Below are positions 7,248-15,157 of a DNA stretch of 33,294 nucleotides, one piece after another. A program made the translations under genes and the position numbers. Below the pieces are notes generated by a model, which saw nothing but the letters and a program-made list of their open reading frames with translations, was not told the DNA's origin and did no database searches. The stretch is from Acidobacteriota bacterium (GTDB lineage Bacteria > Acidobacteriota > Thermoanaerobaculia > Gp7-AA8), in contig JAFAOU010000163.1 of the NCBI GenBank assembly GCA_019247495.1, positions 1-33,294 on the forward strand. Direction: 5' to 3'. Position 1 is the stretch's first letter, and every line of letters begins with the position of its first letter.

Positions 7248-10200
7248 CGCACCGCGCGCATTTGGTAGCCCATCGCAGTGACTGCGAATCCTGCCTCGGC
7301 CAGATACCTTCCGAGGTCTGATTTCGCAGCGGGCGCGTCGTTAATCTCGGCGATCAGCAGCGCGCGGCGCGTTCCGTTCGTGACGAGCGACGCCAGTACT
7401 CGCGCGATTTCCTTCGCGGCCGCACCGCGCATCGGTTCGTCCTCGGGGAGGAAGACGCTGAGCTGTTTTTCGCCGCGGCCGATGTACGCGGCGAGCATTC
7501 CGTTGACGAGGATCACGCTGGCTCCGGGGACGCGCATCAGACCCGGCGCCGGCCATTTCAAGAGCGCGCCGTACGGATTGGCCGGATCGGTCGCCGCGAG
7601 CATCACCGTCTCCGGTTCATCCGGTTCATCGCGATACGAACGAAGGAGATCGAGCGCGCCGGCGCTGCCGAACTGCGTGGCGCCGAAGCCGGCGACGAAG
7701 TAGCCGCGGCGGATGCGGCCCGACTCCTCCATCGCTTTAAGGACGGGGTAAATCGCGCTGAAACCGCCCGGCACTGACTCCACCGCGGCGGCCTCGCGAA
7801 CGATGATTCCGTATCGCGCGAGCAGCTGGTGCGCGAGCGCGCTGGCGCGTTCGGTGGCGCTTCCGCGCGGCGGCGGAAGCAGCGACCAGCGTCCCTGCGT
7901 CGACGGTGGAGCGACGCGGCGCGAACGAAACGCTTGGGTTCGCGGCGCTTTCTTCGGACGCGTGTAGGCGCGCAGCGCGTGGAACGTGTCGTTCGTGATC
8001 ACGCCGCGCCAGACCAGGTTCCACAGCGAATCGACGACGTCGTTGGCGAAGCCGCCGAGCGCGGTCTGAATCTGCGCGAAGAACGACGCGCCGCTCGCGC
8101 GCAAGTGATCGATGATGCGCTGTTCCAACTCGCTCAGCTCGACCGTCGATGCGTCGTGCAGGAGCGGCAGATGATCGGTGAGGTAAAGGGCGATGCGGCC
8201 ATCGCGTTCGCCGATCGGTTCGACGCCGGTCCAGACGATTTCGCCGGCGGCGCTGAGCGTGTCGAGATCCGACGGTTTGTAGCCATCGACGCGTGCAGCG
8301 AGGATTTCCGATTCGAGAATCGAGGCGGGCATCGCCGCCCCTTGCAGCGCTTCGATGACTTCGAGCAGGCCTTCCAGTCCGCGGCGCTTCTTCGTCACGA
8401 GCTGCCAGCCGGTGATCAGGCGTGTGTAGGCCGCGGTGTCGACCGGCTCGACCTCCTTGCGCAGCCTGGCCAGCGAGCGCATGCGAATCGATCGCAGCAC
8501 TTCCACTTCGCACCACTCGCGCTGCGTGCCACCGGGTCGGAACTCCCCTTCGACGAGGCGTCCGCGCTCGACGAAACGTTCCAGCGATGACAAGACGACA
8601 GCGACGCCGAGGCCGTAGCGGCGCGCGACCTCCGGCGGCGTGAACGGGCCGTGCGTGCGCGCGAAGCGGAGCACGAGATCGCCGGCCGGATCGGCGACAG
8701 GCTGGAGGTAGCGATCGGCGAGACCTTGCGGAAGCGGGACGCCGAGGGCATCGCGATAACGGCTGGCGTCCTCGATGGCGATGAAACGTTTTTCGCGTGC
8801 GATCGGGATCTCGATGACGCGGCGCGCTTTGACCAATTCGCGCGTGGCTTCTTTCGCATCGACGAGCGAACGGGCGGCGATTTCATCGAACGAGAGATCG
8901 CCGAGGCGGAGCAGGAGATCGTGGAGGGCATCGATCGACTTCGCCTTGTGGCGATCGTCGAGATGTTGCAGCTCCAACTCGAGCTGATACAGCGAATCGG
9001 CGTCGAGCAGCTCGCGCAATTCCGGCTCGCCGAGGAGTTCGCGAAGCTGGGCCTGGTCGATCGCAAGTGCCTGCGCGCGGCGTTCGGCCAGAGGCGCGTC
9101 GCCGTCGTAGATGAAATTGGCGACGTAGCGGAAGAGCAGCGAGCCGGCGAACGGCGACGGCTTCTCCGTGTCGGCGACAACGACGCGGATGTTGCGCTGC
9201 TGAATCTTCTTCATCGTCGCCACGAGCGCTGGGACGTCGAAGACGTCGCGAAGCACCTCGCGATACGTTTCGAGGATGATCGGGAACGAACCGAATCGCG
9301 ACGCGACCTGCAGCAGGTCGTATGCGCGTTTGCGCTGTTGCCAGAGCGGCGTGCGGCGGTCGGGGCGATAGCGCGGCAGCAGCAGCGCGCGCGCGGCGGC
9401 TTCGCGGAACTTCGCCGCGAACATGGAGCTGCTGCCGAGTTGGCGGACGATCAGTTGCTCGACTTCGTCGGCGTCGGGGATGACCAGCTCCGCGCGCGGA
9501 GCCGCGTCGGTGTCGGGAAAGCGGACGATGAAGCCGTCGTCGCTCCACATCGTCTCGACGTCGATCTGCAGCTCGTTGCGCACTTTCGCCGTCACCGCCA
9601 TCGCCCACGGCGCGTGGATGCGGCCGCCGAACGGCGTCAGGACGCAGACGCGCCAGTCGCCGAGGTCGTCGAGGACGCGCTCGACGACGATGGTGCGGTC
9701 GTCGGGGACCGCGCCGGTGGCCGACTGCTGATCGTCGAGGTACTGGAGGAAGTTTTTCGCGGCGCGCTCGTCGAGGTCGTGTTTCGACGTGAGGCGTTTC
9801 ACTGCGGCGGCGGGTTGCATGGCGCCGACTTCGCGAACCAGCGCGCCGATCGCTTCGCCGAAAGGGACCGTGCGCTCGGCGGCGTCGGCTTTCCAGAACG
9901 GCATCTTGCCCGGCTCGCCGGGGGCGGGCGTGACGAGCACGCGGTCGTGCGTGATCTCTTCGATGCGCCACGTCGATGCGCCGAGGAGGAACGTCTCACC
10001 GACGCGCGACTCGAAAACCATCTCCTCGTCCAATTCACCGACGCGCGCGCTCTGCATCTTTTCGCCGCCCGCCAGAAAAACGCCGAAGAGCCCTCGGTCG
10101 GGAATCGTGCCGCCGCTTGTGATGGCGATGCGCTTGGCGCCGGGACGCGGCGTGAGGATGTTGGTGACGCGATCCCAGGTGACGCGCGGCCGCAGCTCGG

Positions 10201-11752
10201 CGAATTCGTCCGAGGGGTAGAGGCCGGAAAGCATGTCCAGCACGCCGTCGAAGGAACTGCGCGCGAGCTCCGAAAACGGTGCGGCCTGGCGAACGAACGC
10301 GAACAGCTCGTCCGCATGCCACGGCTCGACGGCAATCATCGCTACGAGTTGTTGCGCGAGCACATCGAGCGGATTGCGCGGATAACGCGTGGGCTCGATC
10401 GAGCCGCGGTGCATGGCGTCGGTGACCGCCGCGCACGCGAGCAGATCGCCGCGAAACTTCGGGAAGATGATCCCCTCGCTGATCGTCCCGACCTGATGCG
10501 AGGCCCGGCCGATGCGCTGCATGCCGCTGGCGATCGACGGCGGCGCTTCGATCTGGATGACGAGATCGATCGCGCCCATGTCGATGCCGAGCTCCAGCGA
10601 CGACGTGGCGACGAGCGCCGGCATCCTTCCGGATTTGAGGTTGTCTTCGATCTCGATCCGCTGTGCCCGCGCGATCGATCCGTGATGCGCCTGCACGAGC
10701 ACTTCGCCGGCGAGCTCGTTGAGCGCACCGGCCATTCGTTCCGCCAATCGACGCGAGTTGACGAAGATCAGCGTCGATCGATGCGCGCGGATCAGCTCCA
10801 GCAGCCGCGGATGAATGGCCGGCCAGATCGATGCGCGAACACCCTGTCCCGCCGGCCCGCTGGGCACTTCGTCGCGTGAGAACTCGTTGAGCTTGGCCAT
10901 CTCCTCGACGGGAACTTCGACGTGGAGGGTGAGCTGTTTTTTCTCGCCGGTGTTGATGATGGTGAGGGGGCGGGAGTCGGGAGTCGGGGGTCGGGAGTCG
11001 GAGAGGAGTGCCTCATCGTCAGGCGCCGCTTCATCTCCGACACCCGACACCCGACTCCCGGCTCCCGCCCCCAGGTACCTCGCCACTTCCTCCAACGGAT
11101 TCTGCGTCGCCGACAACCCGATGCGCTGCGGCGGTTTGTCAGCGAGCCGCGACAACCGTTCCAGCGACAACGCCAGGTGCGCTCCGCGCTTATTGGGAAC
11201 GAGCGCGTGGACCTCATCGACGATGATCGTTTCGACGCCGCGCAGAACTTCGCGCACGTTCGAGGTCAGCATCAGGTAGATCGACTCGGGCGTGGTGATG
11301 AGGATGTCGGCCGGATCGCGCAGGAATCGCGCGCGTTCCGCCTGCGGCGTGTCGCCGCTGCGGATGCTGATCGATGGGATCACGAACTCCTCGCCACGTT
11401 CGGAGGCGAGGTTGGCGATTCCGGTGAGCGGAGAGCGAAGGTTGCGCTCGACGTCGACGGCCAGCGCTTTCAGCGGCGAGATGTAGACGACGCGGCAGCG
11501 GCGCTCTTTCGGCGGACGCGGCGCGAACATCAGCCGGTCGAGCGCCCAGAGGAACGCGGTCAGCGTTTTACCGCTGCCGGTCGGAGCGAAGATCAGCGTC
11601 CAATCGCCGCGGGCGATGGCCGGCCAGCCCATCGCCTGCGCCTTGGTCGGCGTGTGAAAGACGGAAGTGAACCAGTCGCGCACGGCCGGATGAAACGGCT
11701 GCATGGCATCGTCCACCGGCGCGTTTTCGTTCCGCTTTCGCGATGTCGTCAA
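7244..11752 (-). CDS. lhr: Lhr-type large DExH ATP-dependent helicase
   Basis: Encodes 1502 aa, close to full-length bacterial Lhr (about 1,500), so both the Lhr-core and the long C-terminal part are present. It is a cytosolic superfamily 2 helicase of DNA or RNA:DNA substrates, linked to DNA repair. Walker A APTGSGKT lies at 56-63, DEVH at 179-182, and a SATQNP motif III follows. The second RecA domain has IFVNSRRLAERM, VATSSLELGIDMG and IGRASHQVG. Winged-helix and beta domains come next, and the last 200 residues contain ILVNGMLAAYIGRGEK. Start: TTG at 11752 has GGAAGG nine bases upstream. ATG at 11704 (MQPFHPAVRDWF) also fits the family start. Oddity: residues about 227-263 are encoded by a palindromic repeat that lengthens a short family loop. 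Confidence 0.95.
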   Translation of the reverse strand: MTTSRKRNENAPVDDAMQPFHPAVRDWFTSVFHTPTKAQAMGWPAIARGDWTLIFAPTGSGKTLTAFLWALDRLMFAPRPPKERRCRVVYISPLKALAVDVERNLRSPLTGIANLASERGEEFVIPSISIRSGDTPQAERARFLRDPADILITTPESIYLMLTSNVREVLRGVETIIVDEVHALVPNKRGAHLALSLERLSRLADKPPQRIGLSATQNPLEEVARYLGAGAGSRVSGVGDEAAPDDEALLSDSRPPTPDSRPLTIINTGEKKQLTLHVEVPVEEMAKLNEFSRDEVPSGPAGQGVRASIWPAIHPRLLELIRAHRSTLIFVNSRRLAERMAGALNELAGEVLVQAHHGSIARAQRIEIEDNLKSGRMPALVATSSLELGIDMGAIDLVIQIEAPPSIASGMQRIGRASHQVGTISEGIIFPKFRGDLLACAAVTDAMHRGSIEPTRYPRNPLDVLAQQLVAMIAVEPWHADELFAFVRQAAPFSELARSSFDGVLDMLSGLYPSDEFAELRPRVTWDRVTNILTPRPGAKRIAITSGGTIPDRGLFGVFLAGGEKMQSARVGELDEEMVFESRVGETFLLGASTWRIEEITHDRVLVTPAPGEPGKMPFWKADAAERTVPFGEAIGALVREVGAMQPAAAVKRLTSKHDLDERAAKNFLQYLDDQQSATGAVPDDRTIVVERVLDDLGDWRVCVLTPFGGRIHAPWAMAVTAKVRNELQIDVETMWSDDGFIVRFPDTDAAPRAELVIPDADEVEQLIVRQLGSSSMFAAKFREAAARALLLPRYRPDRRTPLWQQRKRAYDLLQVASRFGSFPIILETYREVLRDVFDVPALVATMKKIQQRNIRVVVADTEKPSPFAGSLLFRYVANFIYDGDAPLAERRAQALAIDQAQLRELLGEPELRELLDADSLYQLELELQHLDDRHKAKSIDALHDLLLRLGDLSFDEIAARSLVDAKEATRELVKARRVIEIPIAREKRFIAIEDASRYRDALGVPLPQGLADRYLQPVADPAGDLVLRFARTHGPFTPPEVARRYGLGVAVVLSSLERFVERGRLVEGEFRPGGTQREWCEVEVLRSIRMRSLARLRKEVEPVDTAAYTRLITGWQLVTKKRRGLEGLLEVIEALQGAAMPASILESEILAARVDGYKPSDLDTLSAAGEIVWTGVEPIGERDGRIALYLTDHLPLLHDASTVELSELEQRIIDHLRASGASFFAQIQTALGGFANDVVDSLWNLVWRGVITNDTFHALRAYTRPKKAPRTQAFRSRRVAPPSTQGRWSLLPPPRGSATERASALAHQLLARYGIIVREAAAVESVPGGFSAIYPVLKAMEESGRIRRGYFVAGFGATQFGSAGALDLLRSYRDEPDEPETVMLAATDPANPYGALLKWPAPGLMRVPGASVILVNGMLAAYIGRGEKQLSVFLPEDEPMRGAAAKEIARVLASLVTNGTRRALLIAEINDAPAAKSDLGRYLAEAGFAVTAMGYQMRAVR
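10966..11072. repeat. 7-bp-unit palindromic repeat inside the helicase reading frame
   Basis: The left arm (10966-11004) consists of CGGGAGT-type 7-mers. The right arm (11034-11072) is its reverse complement with about four mismatches in 39 bases. The frame stays open, and the repeat codes for a Ser/Arg/Pro/Gly-rich stretch (GSRVSGVG... then SDSRPPTPDSRPL). A related element built from the same 7-mer lies between genes at 14449-14532. It sits just after ARYLG and before TIINTGEKK, a surface turn between motif III and the next strand. Confidence 0.85.
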
Positions 11753-11774
11753 CTTGTGAACCTTCCCGGCGCGC

Positions 11775-11803
11775 TGGACATTAACTTTTTCCGCTGCAAG
11801 AAT
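11775..11803 (+). promoter_or_regulatory. Candidate sigma-70 promoter of the MBL-fold gene
   Basis: TGGACA (11775-11780, 5/6 to TTGACA), a 17-base spacer, and AAGAAT (11798-11803, 4/6 to TATAAT) lie in the 96-bp gap between the divergent helicase and MBL-fold genes. Transcription would begin about 40 bases before the ATG. Confidence 0.4.
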
Positions 11804-11848
11804 AGTGTCCCTCCAGGCGAACCAACAGACGGCGGGCGAAGGACAGGG

Positions 11849-12613
11849 ATGCGGCTCAAAGTGCTCGGCGCGTACGGCGCGTCAGACGCTGAACATAATC
11901 TGACGGGCTACCTGATCGACGATTGGCTCGCGGTCGATGCCGGGACGCTCACTTCCAAACTATCGTTCTCCCAGCAGGCCCGCATCCAGGCCGTCTTCAT
12001 CACGCATCCCCATGCAGATCACATACGCGATCTGCCGCATCTCATCCATAACCGCTTCAGCCAGAATGCCGGCGCGCTGACGGTTTTTGCCTCGAAAGAA
12101 GTGATGGAACTTCTGGTCGGCAACGTCTTCAACGGCATCGTCTGGCCCGATTTCGCGAAACTGATCTCGCCGATCACCAAGGCGCCGGCGGTGATCTACC
12201 GTCCGATGACTCCCGGCAAGAAGGTGATGTGCAACGGAGTCGGCCTGACTGCGGTCAACGTCCATCACCTGATTCCCGCCGCCGGAGTGATCGTGGAGAT
12301 GAACGGCCAGGCCATCTCGTTCACCGGCGACACCGGCCCAACCTCAGAGATCTGGAAGCGGACGAACAAGACGCCGAACGTGGTGGCGGTCGTGACGGAG
12401 GCGTCGTTCCCGAACGATCAGCAATCGCTTGCGGATGAGACGGCGCATCTCTCCCCGAACACATTCGGTGATGAGTTGAAGAAGATCACCGTCGACGCGC
12501 CGGTCTACGCGAGCCACCGCAAGATTCCGTTCGAGCGCGATATCGAATCGCAGATTCGCAATCTGCGCGATCGGCGGGCGCGGGTGCTGCTCGAGAAGAA
12601 TTACACGCTGTAA
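11849..12613 (+). CDS. Metallo-beta-lactamase-fold hydrolase, class II cyclic-nucleotide phosphodiesterase-like
   Basis: Encodes 254 aa. The zinc-binding motif ITHPHADHI (H53, H55, D57, H58) is followed by NVHHLIPA (about 148), FTGDTG (about 159) and a late YASHRKIPF histidine, giving a complete dinuclear metal site. The early GGYLIDDWLAVDAG-like region and TEASFPN resemble class II cAMP phosphodiesterases and related ribonuclease-Z-like MBL proteins, so a phosphodiester substrate is plausible but not proven. No signal peptide, so cytoplasmic. ATG at 11849 has AAGGACAGGG just upstream. The open frame continues far 5' only as antisense of the helicase. It ends against a palindrome shared with the convergent methyltransferase. 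Confidence 0.85.
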   Translation: MRLKVLGAYGASDAEHNLTGYLIDDWLAVDAGTLTSKLSFSQQARIQAVFITHPHADHIRDLPHLIHNRFSQNAGALTVFASKEVMELLVGNVFNGIVWPDFAKLISPITKAPAVIYRPMTPGKKVMCNGVGLTAVNVHHLIPAAGVIVEMNGQAISFTGDTGPTSEIWKRTNKTPNVVAVVTEASFPNDQQSLADETAHLSPNTFGDELKKITVDAPVYASHRKIPFERDIESQIRNLRDRRARVLLEKNYTL

Positions 12614-12621
12614 GAATTTTG

Positions 12622-12676
12622 AACCACAGAGACACAGAGGGCCCAGAGCTCTGTGATCTCTGTGCCTCTGTGGTTT
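12622..12676. repeat. CACAGAG-type palindrome, copy 1, between convergent genes
   Basis: AACCACAGAGACACAGAGG (12622-12640) pairs with the reverse complement in 12649-12676 (ending CCTCTGTGGTTT). It lies between the convergent MBL-fold and methyltransferase genes, overlapping the latter's stop region. It would form a hairpin in either transcript and may serve as a bidirectional transcript end. Copies 2 and 3 are at 26720-26781 and 30453-30516. Confidence 0.85.
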
Positions 12677-13487
12677 AACGATTTACCCCCTCCGCCCACG
12701 CTACCGAAAACCAGAGCGCGGCGTCCGGGCGTTGTGACCAGAGGAAGTAGTCGGCCATGACGCGGTCGAAGGCGTCGGCGGCGAAGAGGCCCTGAGAAAC
12801 GATCGTGTCGCGCGCGGTGCGAACCACGCCGGCCATGTTTGCGGCGAGGATCGGGAACGTCTCCATCCCCGCGCAGCCGCCGAAGAAGACCCAGGTGTTG
12901 CGAACCGGTTGCGCGCCGGCTTCGTGGAGCAGTTGCACGAGCCGGCGGCCGACGTTCGGATCGTTTCCGATCCGCTCGTACGCGCGCATGTAGGCGTCCC
13001 ACAAACTCATCCAGCCGGGCGGTTCGGGCCAGAGGCGGAGTACGCCGTGATCGTCGTCGGCGAGGACGATGCGCCCGCCCGGTTTGACCGCGCGAACCAT
13101 CGACCTCACCGCGCGCAGCGGATCGGGGATGTGCTCGAGGAGGAAGCGCGTGTGAGCGACGTCGAACGTTCCCCACTCGTTGCCGAGATCGAGATTGAGC
13201 GCGTCGCCCGAGCGGAGATCGGCGAGCGATGTTTCGCCGTCGTTCGCGGCGAGACGTTTGGCCGCGTTCAACTGCTCTTCGGAGTACTCGATGCCTACGA
13301 CATGCCCGTTCGGAACCGCGCGGGCCATCAACCGAGTGAATTGTCCGAGGCCGGAGCCGAGGTCGAGGATGCGTTCGTCGCCGCGGAGGTTCATCTCGCG
13401 AAGCATCGCGGAGTTGAGCAGGACGTCGTTCATCAGCGACAGGCGCCGCTGCTCGTCGTCATCGGTGCCGTGAATGTAGACCGCCAT
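12675..13487 (-). CDS. Class I SAM-dependent methyltransferase
   Basis: Encodes 270 aa. Motif I ILDLGSGLGQFT (residues 40-51), the acidic end of strand 2 in VVGIEYSEEQ, then DVAHTRFLLEHIPDPLRAV (motif IV/V) and KPGGRIVLADDD (motif VI) give a complete Rossmann methyltransferase core of the UbiE/MenG style. The C-terminal 100 residues form the substrate cap (FFGGCAGMETFP; WAEGVNR end), which I cannot match to a known substrate. The ATG at 13487 immediately follows the TAG (13490-13488) of the DedA-rhodanese frame with no bases between. Production therefore probably depends on ribosomes that finish the upstream frame, including its in-frame TGA. Confidence 0.9.
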   Translation of the reverse strand: MAVYIHGTDDDEQRRLSLMNDVLLNSAMLREMNLRGDERILDLGSGLGQFTRLMARAVPNGHVVGIEYSEEQLNAAKRLAANDGETSLADLRSGDALNLDLGNEWGTFDVAHTRFLLEHIPDPLRAVRSMVRAVKPGGRIVLADDDHGVLRLWPEPPGWMSLWDAYMRAYERIGNDPNVGRRLVQLLHEAGAQPVRNTWVFFGGCAGMETFPILAANMAGVVRTARDTIVSQGLFAADAFDRVMADYFLWSQRPDAALWFSVAWAEGVNR

Positions 13488-14423
13488 CTACGCGACGTCC
13501 TCCACCGGAAAGCCGGCATCGATCCAGCCATCGAGACCGCCCGCGAGCGGCCTCACCTTCGTGTATCCCTTGTCGATCAGCATGCGCGCCACACGGGCGG
13601 CTGAGGCTTCGTTTGGTCACGTGCAGTACAGCACGACCTCGGCGTGCGGTGCGACGTCTCCGAGTTGTGTGGCCACGTCGTCCATGTGCACGAGGATGGC
13701 GTTGGGAATCGATCGTGGATTGTGCTTGCGCGCGCCGGGCGTGCGTACATCAATCACGACCGGGAACTCGCCGCGATCGAGCATCGCTTTCAATTCGTGC
13801 GGTTCGATCCGCGCAAGGCGCAGTTGTTTCAGAAAGTGAATTCGCTGTGCCCACTTCACGGCGATCAGTACGAGCAGAAGCAATCCGATGACGACGAGTG
13901 CCCATCCTCCGAGATTTTCGAGCGCGGCGAGGAGGCGATCGATGGCGTGGTGAAAGGCGCGGCCGGCGGCGACGGAGGCTCCGGCCCAGATCAGAGCGCC
14001 GATGCCGTCGTAGATGACGAAGGCGAACGTGGTCCGTCCCGAGGCGCCCGCGAGCGGCGGTGCGACGGTCGAGAATCCTGGGATGAACTTCGCGATCAGC
14101 AGCGACTTCAAGCCCCAGCGTTCGAATCGCGCCTCGGTGTCGCGCACGCACGAGTCGGGCGAGAGCGAGATGCGGCAGAGCGTGCGCAGGATTCGATAGC
14201 CGTAGCGCCGCCCGAGGAGGAACCACATGTAGTCGGCAATCAGCGAAGCCGCGATCGCCGCCAGCAGGATGTTCGTCGACGACATTTTCCCGTCGCGCGA
14301 CAACGCCCCCGCCACGATCAGCGCCGGAACCGCGGGCACCGGCGCGCCGAGCTGCTCCAGCAGCACGTTGATGAAAATCAACGAGATGCCGTAGACGAGG
14401 ACGTAGTGGACGAGGTGAGTCAC
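13488..14423 (-). CDS. DedA membrane protein fused to rhodanese, with in-frame TGA (candidate selenoprotein)
   Basis: Translated through one TGA (13617-13619) it gives 311 aa. Residues 1-200 are a DedA/SNARE-associated domain (INVLLEQLGAPVPAVPALIV, then the LLGRRYGYR and KFIPGFSTVAPPLAG signatures) with several membrane helices. A final helix (about 185-203) leads to a cytoplasmic rhodanese domain: FPVVIDVRTPGA, HMDDV, EVVLYC, and after the TGA PNEASAARVARML, VRPLAGGLDGW, DAGFPVED. The catalytic Cys is residue 267 and TGA is codon 269, giving C-T-U-P-N-E. DedA-rhodanese relatives, from memory, have YC(A/S)CPNE, so TGA replaces a Cys. GTG at 14423 is chosen as start because anything upstream lies in a repeat. 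Alternatives: stop with loss of 42 residues, or a base error. DedA proteins affect membrane lipid or envelope homeostasis; the sulfur substrate is unknown. Confidence 0.82.
13577..13604 (-). promoter_or_regulatory. Candidate bacterial SECIS hairpin downstream of the TGA
   Basis: On the mRNA, base 18 to 21 after the TGA (CGCC) pairs with GGCG (bases 27-30) around the five-base loop CGUGU. An outer helix UCAGC/GCUGA (bases 13-17 with 36-40) closes it, with a five-base bulge on the 3' side. The loop starts 22 bases after the TGA and has G as its second base followed by U. This fits the general bacterial SECIS pattern (short stem, G in the first two loop bases, loop about 16-37 bases after UGA). 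Folding was done by eye, and GC-rich DNA gives chance hairpins. Confidence 0.5.
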
Positions 14424-14448
14424 GAGGTGGGCATGGTAGCGGGAGTTT

Positions 14449-14532
14449 GGGGGTCGGGGGTCGGGAGTCGCAGAAAACCCGTCCGCCATCCGACATCCGA
14501 CACCCGACACCCGACACCCGACACCCGACACC
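14449..14532. repeat. 7-bp-unit palindromic repeat between DedA and ECF sigma genes
   Basis: Left arm 14449-14470 contains GGGTCGGG and GGGAGTCG units. The right side has six tandem 7-mers of CGACAYC type (14491-14532), complementary to the left arm. Same unit as the element inside the helicase. It occupies the divergent interval upstream of both genes, ending 37 bases before the sigma factor start, so it could influence either promoter or simply be tolerated there. Confidence 0.85.
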
Positions 14533-14569
14533 TAACCAATCCACCCCCATCCAGTCTAAGGTTCCGACG

Positions 14570-15157
14570 ATGGAGATGACGAGCGACGTTGCCGTGGTAA
14601 GCCGGGCCCGATCCGGCGATGCCGACGCCTTCCGGCAACTGGTCGAGCGTCACTCCAAACCGATGTTTCGAGTGGCTTATCGCATGACTGGAAATGAACA
14701 TGATGCCGACGACGTGGTGCAGGAGACTTTCCTGCGCGCCTACCGCCAGCTCCGCAATTTCGAAGACCGCGCGAACTTCGGTACCTGGCTGCACCGCATC
14801 GCCGTCAACTGCTCGCTCGATCTGTTGCGGGCGCGCGGACGGGCCGATAAGCACTACGGCGGCGATCCCGAGTCGGCCGAACTGGCGGGCGCAGCGGCGG
14901 CGCGGACCGACGCGCAGCAGGATCGTCTGCTGATGTCGGCCGATCTGCAGAAGCACGTCTCCGCGGCAATGGAACTACTGAGCAGCAACGAGCGGACGGC
15001 CTTCGTCCTCCGCCATTTCGAAGGAATGCCGGTCGAAGAGATCGGAAAAACACTGGGCATTCAGGTCAATGCCGCAAAACACACGATCTTCCGCGCCGTG
15101 CGCAAATTGCGCGAAGCGCTGGAGCCGGTTGTGAGGTCGACACCATGCAACACCTGA
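14570..15157 (+). CDS. ECF RNA polymerase sigma factor, RpoE/SigW type (module 1)
   Basis: Encodes 195 aa. Region 2 spans about residues 22-92 (ERHSKPMFRVAYRMTGNEHDADDVVQETFLRAYRQL, with the -10-recognition stretch ANFGTWLHRIAVNCSLDLLR). Region 4 spans about 125-185 (LSSNERTAFVLRHFEGMPVEEIGKTLGI, then NAAKHTIFRAVRKLRE helix-turn-helix). ATG at 14570 has AAGG nine bases upstream. The frame is open further 5' only through the repeat. It overlaps the anti-sigma gene by 13 bases, so the pair is translationally coupled, and it likely directs transcription of its own operon. No recognisable ECF promoter was seen in the repeat-filled upstream gap. Confidence 0.95.
   Translation: MEMTSDVAVVSRARSGDADAFRQLVERHSKPMFRVAYRMTGNEHDADDVVQETFLRAYRQLRNFEDRANFGTWLHRIAVNCSLDLLRARGRADKHYGGDPESAELAGAAAARTDAQQDRLLMSADLQKHVSAAMELLSSNERTAFVLRHFEGMPVEEIGKTLGIQVNAAKHTIFRAVRKLREALEPVVRSTPCNT

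Noticed and set aside
8651..10879. 742-codon open frame on the plus strand opposite the helicase
   Set aside because: It is the reverse-complement shadow of Lhr codons in GC-rich DNA, Arg/Asp/Glu-rich with no recognisable domain, while Lhr has all its motifs.
13488..13616. Reading the rhodanese gene as a pseudogene truncated at the TGA
   Set aside because: No further stop, frameshift or decay in the following 42 codons, motifs intact, and the downstream gene abuts the later TAG. Kept as an alternative, not the favoured view.
13617..13619. Genetic code with TGA as a general sense codon
   Set aside because: Many genes here end with TGA at the family-typical C-terminus (15924, 22558, 29414, 32519).
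14424..14531. Upstream extension of the DedA frame to an ATG at 14531
   Set aside because: The extra 36 residues are encoded by the 7-mer repeat; the DedA domain begins at the GTG at 14423.
14491..14532. Tandem 7-mers as a CRISPR-like or iteron origin array
   Set aside because: Units are directly adjacent with no spacers, and no replication or cas gene is near.
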